From Megascapheus bottae (Eukaryota; Chordata; Mammalia; Rodentia; Geomyidae): a stretch of DNA of 64,000 bases. The DNA lies in contig JANJXV010000004.1 in assembly GCA_024803745.1 (NCBI GenBank), positions 50,787,858 through 50,851,857 of the forward strand, in the 5' to 3' direction. Under the pieces are notes generated by a model that saw only the letters and a list, made by a program, of their open reading frames with translations, searched no databases and was not told the origin of the DNA. How positions within the stretch are numbered: the stretch's first letter is position 1; the number at the start of each line of letters is the position of its first letter. Below are positions 1 through 11,432 of the stretch, in pieces. Both the position numbers and the translations under genes were made by a program.

Positions 1-1445
1 ATGTGAAGAGACAAGAATCCTGATATTTAATATCTATATTGTTTATCATAACATAGAAAATAAATCACTGCATAGGTACCATTGAAATTCACAGAAAAAA
101 TGTGGACACAGATAGATAAAGAAAATGTCATATGATGATGATGACACATTTGGAGAAAACCTTGGGGGATCAAAAATTAGCAGCAGCATTCAGAGGGTAG
201 GAAGAGGTAACAGATGACTCAATTTTAAAGCTTTCAGACAAAGAGCAGTCCTTCCAACTGTGATAATCAAACTTCAAGGCTCTGGAACTGAGACAATACA
301 TTTCTATTGTTCTTTGCCCAAACTAAACAATAGGAAAGGAATTAGAAGCATAGCTATCATTGCTTGAAGGAATCATTTTCTCTACTTCACAGAAAAATCA
401 AGCCCACAGAGGTTATCACACAGCTAGATAACATTAAAGAGAATTCGAAAGGCACAAAGTTGGCTTCATAATCTCTGATTTTAGTCACAAGAGTGTTTTT
501 CTTCTTAATATGCTAAGGACTATGTCTTACTAATCTATTCCTATTTTCACAAAATCACTGGCTTCTTCATATATTTTTTAAACTAAAGAATTTCAAGCCT
601 TATGAGCTTTTTCCCTTCAGGTGTAATTTCTTCTCCAACCTTATATTTTTCAATGTTATCCCCCAAATCCTTGTAACTACTAAACTGGATTAAGTACTTG
701 AATCTAGATCATATGAAAGATTAAGAAGATTGAGGATAACAAGATAAACATTTAATAAGTTTTATCTTCAGAGTGGAAATAGGAGATGCTTAAACATGCA
801 GAGAAATTGGGCATGGCGAATATGACAACTGGTTTAGACCTTTTCATTTTGTATTTACTCAGTCATTTTTGTAGGTTATGATTTCCTCTTTGAATCCTGT
901 AAATCATGGCACATCTCCATGGTCAGTGAACTGAATCTGATAAATATATAGTAACCCCTTCGATATACCTTTATTTGCCTTAATCAGTAGATAGTACTGA
1001 GTATACTCATTGTCCATGAAAGCAGATTGTTCCTTTCCTTTCTTTCCTTTTTGGCACTCTAATGAAGACACAGATTCATCTGGAAGTCAGCTAGGATAGT
1101 TCTAATTTAAACTTAGAAAGGTAGCTTGAGAAGTTTGGGTATAAATCTTTTCTATTTAATTAGAATATATTATAAAACAATCTCTATCATCACCAAATGT
1201 AATTAGCCAAGAATAATTGATAATAGTTTACTTAATTTCATCGTGGTAAAATATATCTAAGAAAGGTAACTTGTTTTTTTATTCCCTTGCTTCAATGGTT
1301 CTGTGTCTAGTCCTGGAAATTAAACTGGCAAAAGACAGATGAGCAGTAGAAAGCTTACACTTTTATTTGATGTTAACATTATTATTGGTATGACATTATT
1401 ATAAAGGCTAAAGACCCAAAGAGGCATACTGGCTTTACTAGTAGA
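1..1445. other. unique AT-rich sequence
   Basis: No coding region or recognisable repeat is seen. A short TTTCC-type pyrimidine run lies near 1032-1051. Confidence 0.6.
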
Positions 1446-1462
1446 ACATATATAGTGAAAGA

Positions 1463-1638
1463 GGGGCCGGGAGTTTGGCCTAGTGGTAGAGTGCTTGCCT
1501 AGCATGCACGAAGACCTGGGTTTGATTCCTTGGTACCACGTACATAGAAAAAAGCCTGAAATAGTGCTGAGGCTCAAGTGGTAGAGCCTTGAGACAGTCC
1601 AAGGACAGTGCTCAGGCCCTGAGAAGTCCAGGACTGGC

Positions 1639-1682
<44 letters not shown>
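1463..1682 (+). mobile_element. IDL-Geo dimeric SINE, young copy
   Basis: The left monomer (about 1463-1545) resembles an ID/tRNA-Ala SINE, with an A-box-like TGGCCTAGTGG and a B-box-like GGTTTGATTCC. The right monomer (about 1550-1638) is the Geo-type unit beginning near GAAATAGTGCTGAGGCTCAAG and ending GACTGGC. The A-tail has become a (TA)n run to 1682. A perfect 16-base TSD, acatatatagtgaaag, lies at 1446-1461 and 1683-1698. That shows a complete retrotransposition event with defined ends. The SINE is non-autonomous and would depend on L1 proteins. Confidence 0.92.
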
Positions 1683-1691
<9 letters not shown>

Positions 1692-1698
1692 GTGAAAG

Positions 1699-2102
1699 GT
1701 TACATATCATTTTAACAAAGCAGAGTAAATTTTAAGTACATAACAAGGTGGAATATGAAGGGTTGTATGCTATGGATAGTCATATTATAATGGGGTTGTG
1801 CTACTTGGTCTTGACGTCATCTCATCTCCAATAATAAGAATGTTGTCCTTTGCTATCAGAGGGCCTGCCCTGTCTATTCTATATCTTAATCATTTTCAGC
1901 TAAATAATTCAGGCTGCCAAAGTGAAATGTTTGGATTAACATATTTTGATCTGTCTCTTTTGGAAATAATAGCACATTGTGGGTTCTATTATTTGTATTG
2001 GTGAGGGCAATGAAGGCTAGGAATGACAATACTATGTAACTTGGAACACATTTCTTTTTTAAATTTTTCTGAGCTTGAGTGTCAGCTAGTATTATTACAC
2101 CC
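1699..2102. other. unique sequence
   Basis: No gene or repeat is recognised between the first two SINEs. Confidence 0.55.
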
Positions 2103-2118
2103 ATTAAAAATGCGAAGA

Positions 2119-2432
2119 AGAGGGCCAGGAGTTTGGCCTAGTGGTAGAGTGCTTGCCTCGCATGCACAGAGAACTGAGTTTGATTCCTTAGTACCACATA
2201 CATAGAAAAAAGCCAGAAGTGGTGCTGTGGCTCAAGTGGTAGAATGCTAGCCTTGAGAAAGTCCAAGGACAGTGCCCAGGTCCTGAGTTCAAGCCCAGGA
2301 CTGGCAAAAAAATTTCTGGGAAGTGGCATTATGTCTCAAGTGGTAAAACGCTAGCCTTCAGCTGAAGAGATCAGGAACATTGCCCAGTCCCGGAGTTCAA
2401 GCCCCACGAGTGACCAAAGGAAAAAAAAAGCT
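2119..2432 (+). mobile_element. Trimeric IDL-Geo-Geo SINE
   Basis: A normal IDL-Geo dimer (2121-2311, ending ACTGGC plus A-run) is followed directly by a second Geo-like unit (about 2318-2430). That unit carries the TCTCAAGTGG box and GAGTTCAAGCCCC, then an A-rich end. An 11-base direct repeat, attaaaaatgc, at 2103-2113 and 2433-2443 brackets all three monomers, so they probably inserted as one unit. The extra unit is closer to the 7SL-Geo right half (CAGCTGAAGAGATCAGG) than to the first Geo unit. Confidence 0.8.
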
Positions 2433-2443
2433 ATTAAAAATGC

Positions 2444-4744
2444 TGGTGTTTGACTATTAGTATGCCATTGTGAAAGCTCACTGTATGAGCTGGGAGAGAA
2501 TGCAGACACATTTGTGGTGCAGGAACTACTAGAGATCCTCTGGGGTTTTGTTACTCTTGGAAGATTCATGGATTCTTTAGCATATTCATTTAAAAATTCT
2601 ACTATCTCACCAATAACATTTGCTTCTCTTGTATATATTCAGACTACACATTCATTGAAGGTAATTTAAAGGATCAGAACATAAACATAATTTAACATTT
2701 TTAGCTTGGTAATATAAACAAGTGCTAAAGTAGAATTAATTATATAATATAGTAGACAGTCTCTAGTCTATAGAATTGGAAAAAAATTATAGCAATATTC
2801 TGTCTTTCACTTGTTTCTGTCTTTCTGTCTTTCAATTTTTTCTAACTATGAGAATTTGAACAGCTAAACTTCTTGAGCCTGATTGATTATGTAGGATGTT
2901 AGTGAAGAGAATTACTTATTTATTTAAGATTTATGTTTTGCTTATGAAATAGGAAGAAGGGACAGCTTCCTTCTTGTGAGAGAAATAAGCCTATTGCTAA
3001 GAATATATATGTCAAATGGAAGAGGATGCTTTTGGATTTGGGGAAGGGGCATGTCAAATGATAGAACTTACTAAAAAAAAAGTCATTCAGATAATATTTA
3101 CGGGCAAGATCTTTTGGTTCAGGTACTATCCCCGATTCTGAAAGAATGGAATATTATTGATGTGCATTTTCATTCCTGTTCATTAAAACATAAATTGGAA
3201 AAGATATATGATAGATCAGAAACATGCATTCTGCACTATTCCTGCAGGTGCCATGTGTCCAGCAATTCAGCGTCATATGATGCTGGGGATGTCTTCTTGC
3301 TCCTGAAGATCATACCATAGTAAAAGCACTATCCATGATGGCACACTTGATGATTGCATGCTCACAATCCTGATTCTAAAACGTAAATATCTAGTGTTTG
3401 GTCATCCTGGGTTAGGTAAAATGAGTTGTCATTTAAATAGCTTTCTTTACGCCAGTACACAGATAAGAAAGACTAAAACAGATGACCTTTAAACAAAACA
3501 AAACAAAACAAAAACAAGGTGAGAATTCCAAATGAGATGAGGAATTAAGTGGAGAATGGGCCTATTGTGTTTCAATGATTGTAAATACAGACTTTTTCCA
3601 ATTCCCAATGACCCATCACCCTCTTTTGGAGGCTGAGTCTATTTAGGATCAATAAATACATAAGCCAAACATTGACTTCTGTTCCTTAGCCCTGTCTTGT
3701 TTCTGAAGGGTTAGGAATTTCCATCCCTGTAATCTCTCTTTCTTCCCCTTTCAGTGTGACTGTTTGTACCCCCTTTCAAGTTGGCCAAAACAAAGTGACA
3801 CTCACAAAGAGGAGATTTATTAGATTTATTACTCTGAAATGAGCGATTTATTAGAAAGAATACCATGTAGCACTGACAAACTTTGTGGTTACCTGCAGGC
3901 AAAGCAATTCCAGATGCTGTTCCATTGTCCATCTGGCCCCTTTGCAGGGTTTCTACCACAGTTGGCCCAGTTGTGCTACCACTCCATGGAATTTCTGGAA
4001 AGGGCAAGCAGAGGGCTGCATGGACAAGTGATTTAAAAATCTAAGTCATAATTTTGGAAATATTCAAGAGAATCCCTTTGAATCTGCAAATCGAAATGTT
4101 CATGGCCTCTTTGTTTCCCCTCATCCTCTTTCAGTATTACTACTAGTTTCTCTAGGTAAGCACTGCTGCTGCTACTCTAAGCAGAAATGCGTGAGAACTG
4201 GCATAAAAGTCATTATTTTTTACTCTTTGGGAACCTAAGGAGTCTGTCTATGATTCCTTCCCCTGGAGCAGCAGGTTTTCAACATGGGAATAAAAGGAGG
4301 CTTTGGGAAGTTGAAGGTGCAAGATTTATCCAAGGTACACAAGTCCAAGAGAACAATAAATCACTGTTCCTGTAATCTTTACAGACAAAATCCAGGGCAT
4401 TTCTCTGTTTACAGAGGCAGACTTATTTGGTGAAGGGCAGAAGGACCTAAAATATGTACTGAGAAAAAAGAATGTCAGAGTGTACTTTCGATAAGTCTTT
4501 GAAGGAGACCTGTTAGGTTATTTCAGAGGCAGTTCACCAACAATCCTTGTCTAAAGGAAGAACATAGCAATGCTTTCCTTAGCACAAAAGAATGATACAA
4601 AGGATGTGAAATAAATATCTATTCAAACTCATTATAAAACCTTTCATTTTAATGGCTATAGTTTTGATGTGAATATCCTAAAAAATACTCCCTAACAGTT
4701 TCAAGTAACTATTTTCCAGGAACTGTGAAGACTAAATTTTCTTC
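2444..4744. other. unique AT-rich sequence
   Basis: Nothing recognisable except a short (AAAAC)n run near 3493-3516. Open frames here are under 100 codons, on both strands, with no family resemblance. Confidence 0.55.
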
Positions 4745-4845
4745 TTGCTATAAATGTCACTTTTTTGAAATTGTTATTGTAAAGTTGATATACAGAGGGT
4801 TATAATTATATAAATCAGATAGTGAGTAATGTGTACATTGCTTTT
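4745..4845 (-). mobile_element. old L1 3'-end fragment, possible
   Basis: The stretch TTGTAAAGTTGATATACAGA...GGTTATAATTATATAAATCAG...GAGTAATGTGTACA resembles the reverse complement of older L1 3' ends and the similar stretch near 61.1 kb. The match is by eye and divergent. Confidence 0.4.
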
Positions 4846-4846
4846 T

Positions 4847-4990
4847 AATTTTTCTTTCTTTTCTTCTTTCCTTCCTCTCTTCCTATTACTCTCCTTCCTT
4901 CCTTCCTTCCTTCCTTCCTTCCTTCCTTCCTTCCTCCCTCCCTCCCTCCCTCCTTTCCTTCCTTCCTTCCTTCCTCCTTTCCTTCCTTCT
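4847..4990. repeat. (TTCC)n pyrimidine microsatellite
   Basis: A nearly pure pyrimidine tract of CCTT and CCCT units. The open frame across it (poly Ser/Leu/Phe/Pro) is a translation artefact. It abuts the 3' side of a B1-like element at 4991-5073, so it may have grown from that element's tail. Confidence 0.95.
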
Positions 4991-5073
4991 AACGGGGCCT
5001 TACTATGGGTCCCAGGCAGACTTTCAAAGTGGTTTTAGTCCTTCCCTAGCTTCTCAGGCACTTTGATTATAGC
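4991..5073 (-). mobile_element. B1-like SINE fragment, old
   Basis: On the + strand the order CTTACTATGGGTCCCAGGCA, then an AGACTTTCAAAGTGG segment, then CTTCTCAGGCACTTTGATTA follows the reverse complement of a 7SL-derived B1 (tatg-tag-cccaggc, then ctcc-gag-gc-tgggatta). It is divergent. Confidence 0.5.
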
Positions 5074-7771
5074 TATTCATTTATTTTCACATGAAATTGT
5101 TCCCTTGCTCTATCAATCTCAATAGGGCTAGTTATATTGTGTCATGGAACTTTGAATTAGCCCAGGGAGACCCAGGCAAACTCAGCTCTGCAGCAAGCAG
5201 AGTCCTGCTATGTACCAGCCATCAGCTGTTAATTCATGGATGAGTCTAGGTTACTTGAATCTTTTACTCCACTCCATGAGCTCAACGAATGACTCTCAGG
5301 TCACCATATAGAAAGAATAACCAGTATAAAAAAATTATTCATTTTCTTAAATGTCTGATTTGTAAAGAATACACATACTTTGGTGATATTTCCACTGAAT
5401 AATTGTATATTGAGGTTGATAAGTGTTCTTCCACCTGAGCCATATGCCTAAGCTTTTGTTTTTTTTTTCTTTATAAGGTCATGACTTTTCTCCTGAATGG
5501 CTTTAGGTTGATATTCTCCAACATTTGCTTCTGGAATGGGGATTATAGATATGTTCCAACATGTCTGGCTTATTCTTAAGAAGGTTTTACTAATTTTACT
5601 TTCACTGAATTCAATTCTCAATTTTCCCGTCTCTGCCTCCAAATTACATATTACTTTTACATTTAGAAGAGATGACAGAACTCCACCTGATAGGGCAGTT
5701 CACGGAAATTTGTTGAATTGTAAATGCTCTTACCAAGGGCAAGGCATTTCTTTATTTTTATTCTCCCTTGTTTCCTACACTTTCCAATCATCATTTCACA
5801 TTACTCTCTTTACTATTTACATGAGAAAGTAAAGTAAGAGCTGATGTCTTCATTCTGTTTAAAGAATGATGCCATGAATGATTATGATTGGCTAATTCAC
5901 AAAAAAAAACAAAATTAATATTATTGCTTGTGATCTTTTCACAGCAGATATAATGCATGTTTCCAAATAAGAGAGGCAACCTCTGACCACGAAAGATACT
6001 TGGAATTTTATCACACAAGCTAAGTATAGTGAGCCCTAAGGAAGAATTTTCTATTCTCTGTAAACATCCAGAACAGATTCATCCTTTATCCAACATTAAA
6101 ATTTCCTCACCCATTGAAATCTAAGCAGTTTAGTTCTCACTCATCATGGTTGAATGTTTGCTGATTCTGCATCTACATGGATAATGTCAGGGTGCCCCAG
6201 CTGAGGCTTCTTCGACTTAAGTTAATCTTTCAACCTACTTGTCCACTTATCACTGTAGTATCATTCATTGTATTCTGAGCAATAGAATACATACTATTTT
6301 ACAAGTTGTAAGTGTACAGTGGTCAGAGTTAGGAAACTCTTGACAATGAAAGGTCAGGGATTTAATAACACAGAATAACATATCTTAAAATACCATCATT
6401 CATGATTATCTTCTACTAAGTGGGAATGTTATTACCCAAATACTGGCTTTCAAGAAACATCTTTTTCAGGTCAGTTCAAGTTGATGTTTACTACTTTGAT
6501 TTTAGAGCCCATTTTGGACTTTCTAATTTAATCTTATTACTACTTCTCTTCATTCTTAGAGTTCCTCCTATCTTATGAGTCAAAGGAAAGGCATATTTTT
6601 GTTATCCTTTTTTTTTCTAAATTAGACTTTCTTGGGAAAGAATTCCAAATCTGTATTTTCTCAACATTTACACAAAGAGAACTTCCAAAGAAAACAACAG
6701 GCATGTGTATCAGGTGTGTTATATACTCTCAAAATACTTGACATTGTATTTCCAACTTTCTTTCCTCCTATCTCTTCTGAATATCTGTATGATTACCTGT
6801 CACCAAAAATTCAATTGATATCTGTTGTCCTGACATCTTGCATATCCTCTTAGACACATCCTTTTTACTTTAAATAGAAAATAACTCTATAGGGTGACTC
6901 TAGCCTCAGAAGTCACTGTGGATACAACAGGAGTGTTCACTGAAAGAATATCAGGCTAAGTTCTCCCTCCCCTCTCCCGCCCCTCCCACTCCCTGCAAAT
7001 GGGAAGGCTGTCCTTCTAGAGATCCACTATACTTCTTAGAGAAGCAGTGACTAATTCTCCATTTCAATTCATATCAAAGGTTACTAATTTCCTCTAAGTG
7101 CATCTCCTTATTTGTGCATTCTAAGGTAGACTCAAGGCCCTCCCACAGAAATGGTCCTATGTAGAATTCTATTTTTTCTGATATAAAACATATATAATTT
7201 CTATATAGCCTTTACTATATATATTTTTCTTATTGAAAATCTCTTTGTGCTGTCTTTCTTATGATCTATCATTTTGTCTTTTGAAGATTAGGGTAGGAGA
7301 AACAGTTGTTGAGTTTGCCCATAAATATTTACTTAATGCCTATCACAGATATTAAGTGGCTAGAAAATGGTAACCCTCTTATGCTGTTCATTGGCACCTG
7401 CTTGGTGAGAATTAAAGAAAAATACAAGACACCATCTAGAATAGTAAATTCTAGAATGTGGTTGGGGAATAAACTATTCTAAGACAAATACCTAAAAATG
7501 TAGAAAAAATACAGGTGGTGGATGAAGTTAGGTTGTTTATCACATAACAATTTTTCACATAATAGCTACCATATACTAAGGCCTCTGTAGGCAGAGTTTT
7601 AGCAGCACTGAATTGAATTTCAAAGTCTGTTTTGTATTATTGTTTTCAGACCATGAACATGACTATAACGCTTTCTGAAGGATTATGTCTATATTGTCTT
7701 TGAATAAAGAAAATATTTGCCATATGTGCTTTATGTTGGGGGAAACTGTATGAGGAGTACCTTTTATTAAT
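5074..7771. other. unique AT-rich sequence
   Basis: No gene, RNA gene or clear repeat is seen. Small open frames (for example 5536-5832 and 6632-6853 on +) have no recognisable domain and no matching splice or promoter context. Confidence 0.55.
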
Positions 7772-7782
7772 AATCAGTTCTT

Positions 7783-7972
7783 GGGCCAGGAGTTTGGCCT
7801 AGTGTTAGAGTGCTTGCCTAGCATGCACAAAGACCCACATTCTATTCCTCAGCACCACATACATAGAAAAAAGCTGGAAGTGGTGTTGTGGCTCAAGAAA
7901 GAGCTCTAGCCTTGAGAAAAGTACAAGGACAGCGTGCATGCCCTGAGTTCAAGCCCCACAACTGGCAAAAAA
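7783..7972 (+). mobile_element. IDL-Geo SINE
   Basis: Both monomers are present, with several substitutions (GTGTTAGAG, ACATTCTATTCC), so this copy is older than the one at 1463. The direct repeat aatcagtt at 7772-7779 and 7973-7980 marks the insertion. Confidence 0.88.
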
Positions 7973-8142
7973 AATCAGTTATTTAGTAATGAAATACATG
8001 ACATTAAGTAACATTCAAAATGTATACTGCAATAACAAGATGCTTCAATGTATAGGCAAAATAAGCTTTAATAACTAATTAGAAAGGAGGAAAAGACACA
8101 AAACATTTCAATAATTGGCCACAACAAAAAGGGAAGAAAACT

Positions 8143-8332
8143 CTCTGACCCTTGAAAGCTGAGAACTGTGGTTCAAAGCCAGGCCAGGCAGAAAAGACTG
8201 AGAGACTCTTGATTCCCATTAACAAGTGAAAACCTGTATGAGAAGTATAGATCAAGTGGTTGAGTATGAGCTGTGTTCTATGTTCCAAAAAGCCTACAGA
8301 GAGCAAATGACCCTAAATTGAAACCCTAGAAC
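8143..8332 (+). mobile_element. 7SL-Geo SINE, old and 5'-truncated
   Basis: The order GCTGAGAACTGTGGTTCAAAG, CCAGGCCAGGCAG, ACTCTTGATTCCCATTAAC, then ATCAAGTGGTTGAGTATGAGC matches the 7SL-Geo family seen at 45658. The family-defining end of the head is clear; the Geo half is degraded. A CA/CAGA microsatellite follows directly. Confidence 0.65.
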
Positions 8333-8392
8333 TCACTCACACAGACACACAGACACACAGACACACAGACAGACAGACACACACACACACAT
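8333..8392. repeat. (CA)n/(CAGA)n microsatellite
   Basis: Repeated CACACAGA and CA units immediately 3' of the old SINE at 8143-8332. Confidence 0.95.
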
Positions 8393-8696
8393 GCACAGTG
8401 AAAAGAAAACATTCTTGGTGGTTTCAAGCCAAAATAATAAATAGCTATACATAATAGTTTTTCAACAAATGGTGAACTTTTCCAATTAACTTTGGTATAT
8501 ATTCAGCATTGAACCTGACTAAACTTAATATTCGTCCCAGAGTGAGCAAGCAAGTAATGTTTATTATTACTTTTGAAATCTTTATTAATTATATTTTCGC
8601 AAGCATTATTTTTTTTCTAACAGGAGTATTATGAGACAGACAACAGGCTTATTATTAAATCTATTTAGCAAAGCAAAAACTAAGAATTTCAATATG
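8393..8696. other. unique sequence
   Basis: Nothing recognisable. Confidence 0.5.
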
Positions 8697-8797
8697 TTGG
8701 AAGTGGTGCTGTGTCTCCATGTGGTAGAGTACTAGTCTTGAGGAAAACATAACTCAGAGACAGTACCCAGGATCCCAATACAATCCCCACAACTGAA
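8697..8797 (+). mobile_element. solitary Geo monomer
   Basis: GGAAGTGGTGCTGTGTCTCC, TGTGGTAGAGTACTAG and CTTGAGG...CAGAGACAGTACCCAGG form a Geo unit with neither an ID nor a 7SL head. It is either a 5'-truncated dimer or a free monomer. Its A-rich tail runs into the GGA microsatellite. Confidence 0.75.
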
Positions 8798-8990
8798 AGA
8801 AGAAATAAGAAAGAAGAAGGAAGAGGAGGAGGAGGAAGAGGAGGAGGAGGAGGAGGAGGAGGAGGAGGAGGAGGAGGAGGAGGAGGAGGAGGAAGAAAAG
8901 AAAGAGGAGGAGAAGGAGGAGAAGGAGGAGGAGGAGAAGGAGGAGGAGGAGGAGGAGGAGGAGGAGAAGAAAGAAGAAAGAAGAGAACAA
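8798..8990. repeat. (GGA)n/(GAA)n purine tract
   Basis: About 190 bases of pure or nearly pure purine on the + strand, mostly GGA. Its reverse complement yields overlapping poly-Leu, poly-Pro and poly-Ser frames that are not genes. The mirror symmetry allows triplex (H-DNA) formation. Confidence 0.97.
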
Positions 8991-9574
8991 ATTCAGTAAC
9001 TCGTTGCTTATAGTGGGAAGAAACACAGGATAGACTTGAAAAACATGGGAAATCTGCCAAAGATAAAAAGAAATTTCAAGAAGCAAGCAGAGAAAGGGTG
9101 CAGGCCTCAGGGGAAATTGGAAATGATAGCTAACTATCCACATTCCCCCTGAGCCTACCTTCTTTTTTCCTGCTCCCTTTCTTCATGGGTCTCATCTTTG
9201 TCTATCTCTTTCATTCTCTTTTCTGTAGAGCAACTTCTGTATGCTTTGTCTTGGTGTTACTATTCAATGATTTTGACTTCCTGATGGTTCCTAATTAAAC
9301 TCTGATGAATTCCATATGATGAGGATCTAGCACTATTTGAACTAAGTTCTTTTTTTTTCTAATTATGGAATGAAAAATGTATTCATTGTAGACAACTCAA
9401 TGTGGATAATATATCATTCAAGTACAATTATACATGGGCCTAACAGTTCAGGAAAGTGCCTTTACTGTGTCTGAAGGTAACACACACTTCCAAGTTTACA
9501 TTGTAAACAAGTTGTAAATTAGAAAAAGCAGAAACTTCCATTCTGGTTTCAGTTCTTGTTCAACTCTAGAAGTA
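8991..9574. other. unique sequence
   Basis: No coding or repeat signal is recognised. Confidence 0.5.
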
Positions 9575-9692
9575 GTTAATGAGCAGTAACTACATGATAG
9601 GAACTATGCTAGGCACCAGGGTATAATTCTAAACAAAACCAGATGCTCTCTCTGTCCTCACAAATATAGTAGGGGAGATAGAGAGTAAAACT
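9575..9692 (+). mobile_element. L2 LINE 3' fragment
   Basis: The series AACTATGCTAGGCACCAGGG, CTCTGTCCTCACAAATATAG, then GGGGAGATAGAGAGTAAAA follows the classic L2 3' region (tgctaggcactggg... gtccctgccctcaaggagct... ggggagacagac). An ancient mammalian repeat, identified by eye. Confidence 0.75.
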
Positions 9693-9800
9693 AAAATTAG
9701 AAAGATGAGTGTCACAAATATAATGGAAAAAATACATGGTGCCTTATGAGATAGGAAAGGGGCATGTTCAGGAGGTTACAAGACAAGAGTTAATGAAGCC

Positions 9801-10033
9801 TAGTACCAGTGACTTGTGCCTGTAAATCCTAGCTACTCAAAAATCTGAGGATCATGGTTTGAATCCAGGCAGCAAAGTCCATGAAATTCTTAAATCCAAT
9901 TAACTCCAAAAGGTCAGAAGGAGAGCTGTGGCTCAAGTGGTAGAGTGCTCGCATTGGACATAAAAAACTCTGGGCCAGTGCCCAGGTGCAGAGTTCAATC
10001 CTCTGGACTAGCCAGGAAAATAAATAAATAAAA
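9801..10033 (+). mobile_element. 7SL-Geo SINE
   Basis: The head reads GTGCCTGTAAATCCTAGCTA then CTCAAAAATCTGAGGATC, clearly 7SL/B1-like. It is followed by GGTTTGAATCCAGGCAGC and ATCCAATTAACTCC. The Geo half carries GAGCTGTGGCTCAAGTGG and GCAGAGTTCAATCC. The tail is AATAAATAAATA. Confidence 0.87.
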
Positions 10034-10643
10034 GCAGTAAATGAAAAGAGACATTTTTTAAGAAAAAACTGAAACATGATAATGAGAACCATTTTGCTAA
10101 TTTCCACTGAAAATATTAGAAGGTGGTATATTTTGAAAAGAAAAGTGATGCAACAATGTTTGCATCTTGACAAGGTCAGCCCAAATGCAGCCTTGAGAAT
10201 GAAGTTAGGAAGTGAAGACAGAGTTGATTACACCTACCTGAGGATGAAGCAGTTAAAAGAGACTCAGATTAACCATAGTTAATGGATGATTTCCTCATGA
10301 AGTCATGATGTACAAAAGTTAAGGTCTAGTGCACAGACTGGTTATATTTTCTCTCTTATGTGTTATTCTGTTTTATTAATTTTATTCTTATTGCTATTGA
10401 TCGATGATGTAGGATGGCATGAGCAGCGTAATAAAAGATTCTCATGTGCAGAGAAGAAAACAGCAATTCAGATACATTGCAGTGAGAGACAGAATGTTGA
10501 ATCAGTGCTTAATATCACAACAGAACTTCCAGGATAAAAGGATTTCATTGCTGATACAAACACAGAATTTTGTAATATTAAATACTTTTCAATGAAGTTG
10601 CATTTTGCAAATTTTGCAGTAGACAGTTTTGAAACATCTGAAT
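10034..10643. other. unique sequence
   Basis: Nothing recognisable. Confidence 0.5.
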
Positions 10644-10661
10644 AAGAATTATATATGCTTT

Positions 10662-10965
10662 AATGAATGATTGTTGTCCTTAATGTACTATGTTGTCTCT
10701 CATCTCCTTTGCTATCCCTTGGTTATCTCATATTGGTATAGTATCTCACTTTGTTATCTGATATATTGAATTTATTTGTATTTGGATATATGAAATTTGA
10801 TAGGGAAGGGGGAAAACCAAGACGGGTGGGAGGTGTGGGGGGGGGGAGGGAAATGGGGACCAAGACATGTGAAAGGGTATCAATGTATGTGAATTAATGC
10901 ACCTTCTATCTGGCAAATATCATGTAACCCTTTTACTAATTACAATAAAAAAATAAAGGAAAAAA
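10662..10965 (+). mobile_element. L1 3'-end insertion (5'-truncated)
   Basis: About 300 bases of an L1 3' UTR: TGTCCTTAATGTACTATG, a G-rich block near 10823-10859, GGGTATCAATGTATGTGAA, then the ACAATAAA signal and an A-tail. A perfect 18-base TSD, aagaattatatatgcttt, lies at 10644-10661 and 10966-10983. No ORF2 sequence is retained. Confidence 0.92.
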
Positions 10966-11069
10966 AAGAATTATATATGCTTTTATATAACTTTCAAATT
11001 TATTTTATTTATTTTTGCAATTAAATCTGATATTTTCTTGAATTACATCAGAGATTTAACTTTGCAGGT

Positions 11070-11432
11070 ACACTTGACTACGATAAATTATGCTGCAGTA
11101 AAAATAAACATGGTTGTGCTGGTAGCTTTAGTTTTTGGTCAGTTGGCTAAATATCCGGGAATGGGATTGCTAGGTCTTAAAGAAGCTCTATATTTAGTTT
11201 TTTGTGGAGCCTCCATACTTTTTCCAAAGGGGTTGAGCAAGTTTACATTCCCACTTACAGGGCAGTAGCATTCTCTTTTGGCCACATCCCCACCAGCATC
11301 TGACATTGTTAGTTTTCTTGGTAATGGCCATTCTAACTGGGATGAGGTGGAATCTCAACATTATTTTTGAACTGCATTTCTTTTGTGGCCTGAGATACCG
11401 AACATATGTACTTGCCATTCTTATTTCTTTTT
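11070..11432 (-). mobile_element. old L1 ORF2 C-terminal fragment
   Basis: The + strand gives the reverse complement of the ORF2 end: TGCTGCAGTAAAAATAAACA, CCGGGAATGGGATTGCTAGG, TTCCAAAGGGGTTGAGCAAG, CATCCCCACCAGCATCTG, ACTGGGATGAGGTGGAATCT. In the minus-strand reading the segment with C, W, G and C residues (RCWWGCGQK) is the degraded ORF2 cysteine-rich region. It is not related to the L1 tail at 10662, which has the opposite orientation. Confidence 0.85.

Noticed and set aside
1463..1550. tRNA-Ala-like genes in the many ID-type units
   Set aside because: They have box A/B-like motifs but do not show a plausible complete cloverleaf, are joined to Geo units, and have A-tails and TSDs, so they are SINEs.
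8689..9143. Open frames of 123 and 129 codons rich in Pro and Leu on the minus strand
   Set aside because: They are two frames of the same (GGA)n microsatellite and its flanks; no gene structure.
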